DNA of 24,680 nucleotides from CAYLZW01 sp964388085 (GTDB lineage Bacteria > Myxococcota > UBA727 > CAYLZW01), in the NCBI GenBank assembly GCA_964388085.1, contig CAYLZW010000059.1, positions 1 through 24,680 of the forward strand, written 5' to 3'. A model generated the notes under the pieces. It was not told the origin of the DNA, searched no databases, and saw only the letters and a program-made list of their open reading frames with translations. Position 1 is the first letter of the stretch. Each line of letters starts with the position of its first letter. Below are positions 1 through 6,785 of the stretch, piece after piece. Made by a program: the position numbers and the translations under genes.

Positions 1-253
1 TCCTCGAGCACCTGCGCCCCGAGGCCGTAGCGAAACGAGGTCTTCCCGAGCGTGCAGTCGCAAGCGCGTCGATTTGGATCGTGCAGAGCGTGGTTGGCTA
101 CAGCGCGTGAGATGCCTAAGTTTCAAATTCGGCCTCCCCTTCTGACGATTCCATCACATGGCTTGACTAATATCAAGTCAGGCGATGCGATGCCCACCCG
201 GCGCTGCGCGAGAGCGCGCCCGCGCCCCCGCTTTCTAGCAGGGTCAGTCACGA
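1..253. other. Left-edge region without a convincing gene
   Basis: I see no complete gene here. On the minus strand, about 1-115 can be read as an open frame running off the left edge. Its C-terminal part (TLGKTSFRYGLGAQVLE) looks faintly like an acyl-CoA thioesterase core, but the frame has no upstream ATG, GTG or TTG after its stop near 118, so it could be a 5'-truncated remnant or chance. The stretch 120-180 is less GC-rich than its surroundings. It holds a 5-bp inverted repeat, CTTGA (162-166) with TCAAG (173-177), and an element at 128-151 that recurs at 6664-6689. Confidence 0.4.
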
Positions 254-1216
254 TTAGGCCGTCAACCTCCCCGTCAACATCGCAGGCAACGCCTTCGTGA
301 CGACGGGCGCGAGCACCTCCGCGATGTGCTCGCTCTTCTCCGGCACCGCACGCATCTCTTCGAACGGGCGCCACTCGTTGACGAGCAGGTCCCTGCGCAC
401 CTCGAGGCTGACCACGCGGCCGAGGTAGGCCGTGGACCAGATGTGTCCGAGGCTCGAGGGGTGCAAATAGTAGGTGTCATTGGCCTTCGCCTGAATGCCC
501 GCCGCCGAGAAGGCATCCAATAGCGCGGCTTCGGCTCCCGGAGGGGAGAGCTCGATGCCGTCGCCGTCGCGCGTCAGCAGATCGACCTCGGCCCGGAGCG
601 GCCAGGTGTGCTCCCGCTCGGGAGCGCACGCCCACTCGAGCTTGTGCACGATGTCGTCGCCAATGGCGTCGATGCCGAGCGAGCGCGGCCCGTAGGTGTG
701 CGGCAGAAGCGCCAGGCCGCCGGCGCCGCAGACGAGCGCGTAGGCGGCCTCGGTGGCGGCGACGTAGCGCTTGTGTGCGTCTATTAGCAGCGCGCGATCG
801 GCCGCGCCGCGGACGTAGCTCGGGATGCCCGCCGTGAGCCCACCGCCCGCGAGGTCACCGCCGCTGAAGTCGGCCGGCCGATTGCAGTCGATGAAGGTGC
901 GCGGGATGAGGCTGCGCACGACGACGGCGGCGCGCGAAGGCTCCTGCTCGAGGACGAGCAGCGCTGTCCTGCGCCCGTAGTCCCAGGCGCCGACGTCGGT
1001 GTTGATGTGAAAGAAGGCGTCGAGGTCGTCGGGCAGGTCGCCCGTGAGGCGCGCGCGCCAGACGTCGTAGTGCGTCCGCTCGTCGGCGCCGTGCGGGACC
1101 TCGACGAGGAGGTCCGGCAGGGTGTCGTCGGTGGCGTCCTTGCCGCGCAGGACCTCGACGTGGACGATGTGCTCGATGGAGGCGGGGACGAGGGAGCCGA
1201 TGGAGCCAGCGTTCAT
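254..1216 (-). CDS. N-formylglutamate amidohydrolase-like protein
   Basis: Predicted cytosolic hydrolase of 320 aa in the N-formylglutamate amidohydrolase (FGase) family, zinc-dependent enzymes related to the carboxypeptidase/aspartoacylase fold. The family cleaves N-formyl-glutamate or similar N-acyl amino acids. Visible family features are VPHGADE near residues 40-46, where the His and acidic residues would bind metal, the IPRTFIDCNRP segment (104-114) typical of the family's R-x-x-x-D-x-N-R-P region, and a later LIDAHKRY and PHTYGPRS stretch. I chose the ATG at 1216. The frame stays open upstream to 1438, but that extension is Arg/Ser-rich and is encoded by the intergenic repeat. No clear Shine-Dalgarno is seen. 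The gene stands alone, with no hut genes next to it, so a histidine-degradation role is not supported and the true substrate is unknown. Confidence 0.8.
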   Translation of the reverse strand: MNAGSIGSLVPASIEHIVHVEVLRGKDATDDTLPDLLVEVPHGADERTHYDVWRARLTGDLPDDLDAFFHINTDVGAWDYGRRTALLVLEQEPSRAAVVVRSLIPRTFIDCNRPADFSGGDLAGGGLTAGIPSYVRGAADRALLIDAHKRYVAATEAAYALVCGAGGLALLPHTYGPRSLGIDAIGDDIVHKLEWACAPEREHTWPLRAEVDLLTRDGDGIELSPPGAEAALLDAFSAAGIQAKANDTYYLHPSSLGHIWSTAYLGRVVSLEVRRDLLVNEWRPFEEMRAVPEKSEHIAEVLAPVVTKALPAMLTGRLTA

Positions 1217-1293
1217 GCTGCGTTTGTAGCGGCCTGAGGCTCGGGAGGAAAACGAGCGCGCGTGGCCCCGCGCTCTAGGGGTAGATGCGACCC

Positions 1294-1408
1294 CTCGAAC
1301 CAAATTCGAGCGCAGAGCCGCGGAGCCGCAAAACCGGAAAGGACCGCACAGAACCTTGCGTTCCTGTGTTCCTTCGCGGCTTTGCGCCTTGGCGGCTTTG
1401 CGTGAAGT
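1294..1408. repeat. Intergenic repeat-type sequence with 16-nt tandem units
   Basis: In the 310-nt gap between the divergent genes at 1216 and 1527, bases 1376-1407 contain two successive 16-nt units that begin with the same 11-mer, GCGGCTTTGCG (1376-1386 and 1392-1402). They are preceded by related TTGCGTTCC / GTTCCTTCG wording (about 1356-1375) and a purine-rich AACCGGAAAGGACC segment. The pattern resembles the dispersed intergenic 'CTTTGCGCCTTTGCGTGAA' sequences seen in many unrelated bacterial genomes. That identification is from memory, not from a search. The sequence stays open in several frames and so produces spurious ORFs on both strands. I see no protein-coding signal in it. Confidence 0.55.
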
Positions 1409-1526
1409 TTCCCTGATCGGCGCCGCTGGCCGGGACATCTGCTCGCCGAATTCCGATTCTCCCCGCTATCTTGGGGACCTGGGCCCACTTCGGGCCAACC
1501 GTCCTGCTTGTCGGACATCCGCCTAC

Positions 1527-4500
1527 ATGGTCGTTCGTCGCGTCCCCACTTCGAGCCTCGAGACCGCACGTCGGACGACGACGCAGGCGCCGAGGACGCG
1601 TGGCGCGCAGGAGGCGCTGCGCGGGCTCGCGCTCACGGTGCGCTCGAAGGAGAAGGCGGCGCCGAAGCGCGGGCTCGAGGGCTTCCTCGACGCTGCCTTC
1701 AGCCGCAAGGGAGCGGCGGCCGCGCTCATGGGCATGTCGATGCTCACGGGCGCCGTCAACGTCGCCAAGCAGCCGGCCGTCCAGAAGAGCGTGCAGGACC
1801 TGTTCGAGCGCACGGCGAAGCCAGCCTCGGCCTGGCTGCAGGATCAGGCGAGCACCCTCGTTGACAACGCGCGCACCTCGCCGCTGGCGACGCTGCTCGG
1901 CCAGCGCACGGGCAAGGCGCCCGCCGTCACGACGACGAAGGTGGCCGAGGCGGGCACTCCCGGGCAGATCCTCGACGCCATCGAGAGCGGCCGGCTCACC
2001 GTCGAGGTTCCGCTGCGCGCGGGCGAGGTGACGATCAAGGGCGTGAGCGCGCGCATCGAGCCGGGCACCGTGCTGCACCTGCAGGTCGACGTGAAGGACG
2101 GCCGGCTCGTCCCCCAGGCGGGCGGCGACGGCACCTTCGCGACGCTGAACAAGCCCATCGACGGGCCGCTCTTCCTCACGGCGGATGGCGTGCACCTCGC
2201 GGACGCCGGCAACGGGAACGGCGAGCTCAAGGTACAGCTCGGCACCGACTGGACGGACTTCATCGACGTCGGCGTCGGTGGCGAGCAGTCGCTGCAGCTC
2301 TCGCAGCTCATGGCGCGCTTTCAGCCTCCCGCCGGTGACGCGGCGGCGAGGACGACGACAGCGGCGAGCGACAGCGACCTGAAGCCCGAGGATCTCATCG
2401 ATCTGTCGGCCGTGCGCTTCCAGGTGAGCGACCTGTCCTTTCAGGATGGTGTGCTGCCCGCGAGCGGGCTGTCGCTCAAGAGCACGACGGGCGAGCTCAC
2501 GATCACGGGCGATCGCTCGACGGTGACGGTGTCCGGTGAGGTGGGCTTCGACAGCTTCGACCTCGAGCGCGAGCAGGGCAGCGTGCGCTTCGGCGAAGGC
2601 CACGCGCGCGTCTCGGTGAGCGCCAAGAAGGAGGGCGCGCACGCGGTCGTGACGACGACGGTGAGCGACCTCGAGGCGAACATCGAGCGCCTGACGCTGC
2701 CGGGTGGCGCGGGGGCCAAAGCCTCGGGCGGGCTCGAGCTCGACAGCGGCGTCGTGCGCGGCGGCGACATCACCGTGGTCGCGCGCACGGCCCTCGGGGG
2801 TACAGCGACGTCAAAGGCGCCCACCGTCGACGTGCGCGCGGACCTGCAGGTGGAGGCGCGCTTCGCGGACTCCCAGCTGAGCGTCGTCGACGATGACGGC
2901 ACGGCGACGCTGCGGGCGCGAAGCGGGACGCTCACGGGGGACGTGAGCATCCGCGGCAAAGAGCTGACGGTGGACGCGACACTCGAAGGCGCCGACCTCT
3001 CGCTCTCGTCGCTGCAGCAGAGCCAGGGCACGTCGTCGTTCGACCTCGAGAGCGCGCGCGTCAGGGGCGGCGGACGCCTGCAGCTTCGTCCCGTGCACGG
3101 GCTGTCTTTGTCGCTGACGGACACGAAGATCGACGCCGTCATCGCCGACGCGCGCTCGAGCGGTCCGTCGCTGACGACGGATCTCGGCCGCACCACCATC
3201 AGCGGCGGCGGTGATTTCCGCTGGTCGCGCGCGGGCGGCCTCGAGATGCGCGGCGAGCTGCGCGTGCAGGGCGCGCTCGACGACCTGCAGGTGCGGCAAG
3301 GGGCTTCCGGCTCGGTGCTCGATCTCGCGCCGAGCTCCACCGTCGACGGACAATTGCGGCGCCTGAGCGTCGGCGGCGAGGGCTTCGCGCTCGACGCGCT
3401 CACCCGCGTGAACCTGAAGCTCGAGCAGTCGCGCCTCGACGCCGGCGCCGTGGCGCTCGAGGGGGGCGGCAGCATCGTCGGCCTCACCGAGCTGCGCATC
3501 CAGCAGGGCAAGAGCGGCGGGCGCGTGAAGATCGATGGGGACGCGCGCATCGACCTGAACGTGCGCGACGGCCACGTGAAGAAGGGCGCTGACCTCGTTG
3601 TGGATCTCGGCGAGGGCACGCGCGTGCAAGCGCGGCTCCGCTCGCTCGAGCTCGGCGACGCCGTCAGCCTCGAGCTCGGCAGCGGCAGCCGGCTCGACGC
3701 CGTGCTCGATGGCGGCCAGGTGCGCATCGGCGACGAGCTGACGTCCCTCGCCAAAGGCACGCGCGCCAGCTTCGAGATCGAGCGACTCGCCCTCGACCCC
3801 GGCGGCGAGCCAGAGCTCATCGGCAAGCTCTCCGTGGACGTGCCCTTCGACGCCGAGACGCTGAAGGGCCTGCCCGGCGTCTCGCTGCTGCCCCAGAGCT
3901 CCGGCCTCGCGCGCTTGACCATCGGCGGCGTGCGCATGGGCAAGGACGGCTCCTTCTCGCTCGACGACGTCGGCGTCGCCTTGCAGGCGCGCGCGGGCAG
4001 CGTGACGGGCGCGAGCCGCGTGCAGCCAGGGACGCCCGGCTCCGTCGACGAGGCGGTCCCGGGCGTGCTCTCGGAGAGCGTGGTCTCGTCACAGAGTGCG
4101 GCCTCCATCGCCGGCGTGAAGGCGCGGGACAGCGCCTCTGCCGTGAGCTTCCATCCGCTCTCGGTGGCGCGGCGCCTTCAGAGCGGCACGCTCGAGATCA
4201 GCGTGCCCATGGAGGGCCGGCTGAAGAAGGGCGCCGTCGGCGTTCGCTTCGAGGAGGGCACGGAGCTCTTGCTGAAGGTGCGCGTCGAGAACGGCCGCAT
4301 TCTGCCCGGCGAGCTCGAGGCGACGCTGTCGAAGCCCGCCGACGGACCGCTGTGGGTGACGGTCAAGGGCGTGCGCATGAACGACGAGGGGACGCTCAAG
4401 CTCGACCTCGGCGGCTTCTTCGACGTCGCCATCCCCGGCATGAAGCACATGCCCACCGACGTCGAGGGCTTTATCGGCCGCATCCAGGGCATGGCAGGAG

Positions 4501-5525
4501 GGCAGGGCGCCGGGGGCGGCGGCGACGTCACGGACAGCGCGGCGGCGGACGAGGGGGACGCCGCGGCCTCGCTGTTCCGCATGGCGGACGCGCGCTTCCA
4601 CGTCGACAACGCGACGCTCAGCCCGGGCCCGCTCGCTGTTCCGGGCGGCAGCGTCACCGTCGGCGCCGGCACGCGCGTGTCGCTCTCGGGCAACCTGCAG
4701 GAAGGAGAGGCCGTCGCGCACCTGTCCTTCTCCGACGTCAGCCTCGACCAGGGCGCCTTCGCGGTGCAGGGCGGCGCCGGGCGCGCCGTCGTGCGCACGA
4801 GCTACCGGACGGAGGGCGACACGCTGAAGACGCGCACCACGGTGTCCGACCTGCGCCTCGACGTCGAGAGCGCCGCGCACGTGGGCGAGGGGGGCGAGTA
4901 CCTGCACCTCGAGAGCGGCCGCGTCGCCGGCACGGCGACCCTCGTGCAGGAGATCGCGCTCGACGCGCAAGGGCGCCCCGCGAGCCCCGGCAAGCCGCAG
5001 GTGGATCTGGCGCTCGACGTCGGCGGCACCATCACCGGCGCGCGCCTGAACGGCCGAGGCAGCGCCGCCGGGGCGCGTGTGGAGCTCGGCGGCACGACCC
5101 TGACCGGCGCGCTGCGCGTCAGCGACAACAAGCTCGAGAGCATCCAGGGCAACGTGCTCGGCCTCGACGCGGCGCTGCACGATCTCGACGTCGCCACGCC
5201 GGCCGGTAAGGTCGAGATCGACCGCGCGCGCGTGAGCGGCGACGGCTACGTGGAGCTCTCCTCCGACCGGGTCGCCGTGCTCGACGGCAGCCTCATCGCC
5301 GATGTCGTCGTGGATCCGTCCGCGCTCGGCACCATGAAGCTCGGCGGCGCCGACGTCGACCTGAGCGGCACCGAGCTCGGCTTACGGCTCGATCTGTCCC
5401 GGCTGACGCGCCTCGAGGTGAAGACCGGCGAGGACGTCCCCGCCGATCAGCGCCTGCAGCTCGACGCGGAGCTCGGCTTCGGTGCGCAGGTGAACGGCGT
5501 GTCCGGCCGCGTCGTGCATCGCTGA
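1527..5525 (+). CDS. Large beta-rich protein with internally duplicated module, function unknown
   Basis: Protein of 1332 aa with no recognised catalytic motif. It is built of short alternating hydrophobic strands and Gly/Asp turns, as in beta-solenoid or AsmA/TamB-like envelope proteins, though I cannot assign it to either. A module starting near residue 154 (LTVEVPL, then LHLQVDVKDGRLVP, then NKPIDGPLFLTADGVHL) reappears near residue 885 (LEISVPM, LLLKVRVENGRILP, SKPADGPLWVTVKGVRM). Each copy is followed by a linker and a second paired segment (about 294 and 1021). A partial third version is seen near 770-840. The N-terminal 80 residues are basic with one weak hydrophobic stretch (AAAALMGMSMLTGAV); there is no clear signal peptide. 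The ATG at 1527 avoids the intergenic repeat, but no strong ribosome binding site precedes it. The gene stands alone and ends in a hairpin facing the desaturase gene. Confidence 0.75.
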   Translation: MVVRRVPTSSLETARRTTTQAPRTRGAQEALRGLALTVRSKEKAAPKRGLEGFLDAAFSRKGAAAALMGMSMLTGAVNVAKQPAVQKSVQDLFERTAKPASAWLQDQASTLVDNARTSPLATLLGQRTGKAPAVTTTKVAEAGTPGQILDAIESGRLTVEVPLRAGEVTIKGVSARIEPGTVLHLQVDVKDGRLVPQAGGDGTFATLNKPIDGPLFLTADGVHLADAGNGNGELKVQLGTDWTDFIDVGVGGEQSLQLSQLMARFQPPAGDAAARTTTAASDSDLKPEDLIDLSAVRFQVSDLSFQDGVLPASGLSLKSTTGELTITGDRSTVTVSGEVGFDSFDLEREQGSVRFGEGHARVSVSAKKEGAHAVVTTTVSDLEANIERLTLPGGAGAKASGGLELDSGVVRGGDITVVARTALGGTATSKAPTVDVRADLQVEARFADSQLSVVDDDGTATLRARSGTLTGDVSIRGKELTVDATLEGADLSLSSLQQSQGTSSFDLESARVRGGGRLQLRPVHGLSLSLTDTKIDAVIADARSSGPSLTTDLGRTTISGGGDFRWSRAGGLEMRGELRVQGALDDLQVRQGASGSVLDLAPSSTVDGQLRRLSVGGEGFALDALTRVNLKLEQSRLDAGAVALEGGGSIVGLTELRIQQGKSGGRVKIDGDARIDLNVRDGHVKKGADLVVDLGEGTRVQARLRSLELGDAVSLELGSGSRLDAVLDGGQVRIGDELTSLAKGTRASFEIERLALDPGGEPELIGKLSVDVPFDAETLKGLPGVSLLPQSSGLARLTIGGVRMGKDGSFSLDDVGVALQARAGSVTGASRVQPGTPGSVDEAVPGVLSESVVSSQSAASIAGVKARDSASAVSFHPLSVARRLQSGTLEISVPMEGRLKKGAVGVRFEEGTELLLKVRVENGRILPGELEATLSKPADGPLWVTVKGVRMNDEGTLKLDLGGFFDVAIPGMKHMPTDVEGFIGRIQGMAGGQGAGGGGDVTDSAAADEGDAAASLFRMADARFHVDNATLSPGPLAVPGGSVTVGAGTRVSLSGNLQEGEAVAHLSFSDVSLDQGAFAVQGGAGRAVVRTSYRTEGDTLKTRTTVSDLRLDVESAAHVGEGGEYLHLESGRVAGTATLVQEIALDAQGRPASPGKPQVDLALDVGGTITGARLNGRGSAAGARVELGGTTLTGALRVSDNKLESIQGNVLGLDAALHDLDVATPAGKVEIDRARVSGDGYVELSSDRVAVLDGSLIADVVVDPSALGTMKLGGADVDLSGTELGLRLDLSRLTRLEVKTGEDVPADQRLQLDAELGFGAQVNGVSGRVVHR

Positions 5526-5540
5526 GCGATCGCGCTCAGC
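5521..5540. terminator. Bidirectional hairpin holding both stop codons
   Basis: A perfect 8-bp stem, GCTGAGCG (5521-5528) with CGCTCAGC (5533-5540), surrounds a 4-nt loop ATCG. The TGA of the 1332-aa gene lies in the left arm and the TGA of the convergent desaturase gene lies in the right arm, so only 10 nt separate the two genes. No U-run follows on either side. It may act as a compact shared transcription end signal or an mRNA 3' stabiliser. The function is inferred from symmetry and position only. Confidence 0.5.
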
Positions 5541-6636
5541 CCTTCGGGTACCCCGACCAGCGTCCGTTCTCGAAGTCGTAGATCTTACACACGCGCGTCG
5601 TCTGCCAGTACTTGATGAAGCTCATGCGCTCCTCGCGGACGACGTCGGGGAAGGCCGCGGTGATGGCCTTGGCCGCCTCGGGCAGGTGGTAGAACGGGAT
5701 GCGCATGTCGACGTGGTGCGGCACGTGGATCGTGATGTTGTGGAAGAAGAAGTCGAGGCCGAGGGGCAGGCGCATGTTGGTGGTCGCCTCCATCTGCCCC
5801 TTGAACTTGTCCCACTTGCCGCGCGGGTACCAGCGGATGTCTTTCTCGATGTGGTGCAGATAGACGACGAAGCCCATCGTGTGCATGAACAACGCGGCCG
5901 GCAGCACGACGAGCTTCAGCCACATCCATGCCGCGCCGAGCGCGCTGCCGTAGTGCGCGAAGCCGAACCAGGCGGCCGCCGCGGACGCGAGCACGAACCA
6001 GCCGTAGACGAGCAGCTGGTCCTTGTGCACCTTCTCCGCGAGGGAGTCGGGCTGCGTCCACCGGATCATCTTCAACCAGATGTTGCGCGTGTAGTACTGG
6101 CCGGCGCCGATCCACGACCACTCGAGCTTCACGAGGAAGCGCTCGAACGGCCCAAGGCGCTTCCAGTCCTTCAGCGTGATCGGGTGCCAGACGAAGTCGG
6201 CGCCCTGGCGCGCGGTGTGCCCGTGGTGCAGGCGGTTATGGCCGAACACCCAGCTCTCGTAGACGTGCAGCGACGGCAGCATGGTCAGGCGACCGATAAA
6301 GCCGTTCAGGCGCTTGCTCTGAAACAGCGAGCCGTGCGCGGCGTCGTGCCCGAGGATGAACAGGCCGCTGACGATGAAGGCCGAGAGCACCAGCAGCGGC
6401 ACCAGGAAGTACCACTTGTCCGTCAGCGCGAGCCCCGCGAGGATGGCGGCGTACACGACGACGTCGCGCGCGACGTAGGCGAGGCCCTTCCACGTGGGGT
6501 TCACGTAGCAGGACTCCGGCACCACCTCGATGACGGGGGCGAGGTTCCTCGGCGTGGAACGCTCGCTGACGCCTGCGCGGGCATCGGCGACAGGGGTCTC
6601 GGGAGGCGCGAATTCGTCTGCGGTTAGGGAGGTCAC
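5536..6636 (-). CDS. Membrane fatty acid desaturase
   Basis: Integral-membrane, di-iron fatty acyl desaturase of about 366 aa that would insert a double bond into membrane lipid acyl chains. All three histidine clusters of the family are present: HDAAH (97-101), HNRLHH (133-138) and HVPHH (304-308), the last within HNITIHVPHH. Hydrophobic pairs lie around 58-95 and 210-260. I chose the GTG at 6636 (VTSLTADEF), which starts just before the conserved region. The frame stays open to a GTG at 6717, and the extra residues look uncharacteristic. GGGAG lies about 16 nt upstream of 6636, so the ribosome site is weak. The gene is divergent from the glycan operon, with 149 bp between starts. A sequence element upstream of it (6664-6689) recurs near the left edge of the window. 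Confidence 0.88.
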   Translation of the reverse strand: MTSLTADEFAPPETPVADARAGVSERSTPRNLAPVIEVVPESCYVNPTWKGLAYVARDVVVYAAILAGLALTDKWYFLVPLLVLSAFIVSGLFILGHDAAHGSLFQSKRLNGFIGRLTMLPSLHVYESWVFGHNRLHHGHTARQGADFVWHPITLKDWKRLGPFERFLVKLEWSWIGAGQYYTRNIWLKMIRWTQPDSLAEKVHKDQLLVYGWFVLASAAAAWFGFAHYGSALGAAWMWLKLVVLPAALFMHTMGFVVYLHHIEKDIRWYPRGKWDKFKGQMEATTNMRLPLGLDFFFHNITIHVPHHVDMRIPFYHLPEAAKAITAAFPDVVREERMSFIKYWQTTRVCKIYDFENGRWSGYPKG

Positions 6637-6663
6637 GGACGCAGTCGAACATCTCCCGTAACC

Positions 6664-6689
6664 TTCGGCTACCCCCCTTCTGACGGTTC
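6664..6689 (-). promoter_or_regulatory. Candidate upstream element of the desaturase gene
   Basis: Read on the minus strand, the element is GAACCGTCAGAAGGGG followed by a GCCGAA block. It lies 28-53 nt upstream of the chosen desaturase start. A close variant, GAATCGTCAGAAGGGG plus CCGAA, occurs at 128-151 in the same orientation. Both copies lie outside genes. This could be an operator, an ECF-type promoter part or a small dispersed repeat. Only the two copies are seen; the function is a guess. Confidence 0.3.
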
Positions 6690-6785
6690 GTGGCACCGGT
6701 ACCCACACAACGCTCACACGTCGGCCGCTTGCCCCCTATAGTCCGCCGCTGGCCTCGTCCGCCCAAGTGTCTGGAGCTCTCCCGC

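Noticed and set aside
1217..1438. N-terminal extension of the N-formylglutamate amidohydrolase-like gene
   Set aside because: The extra residues come from the intergenic repeat and look like its usual spurious translation. The family similarity begins after the ATG at 1216.
2441..4108. 555-codon minus-strand frame opposite the large protein
   Set aside because: Ser/Arg/Pro-rich composition with no domain or signal. It mirrors the high third-position GC of the + gene.
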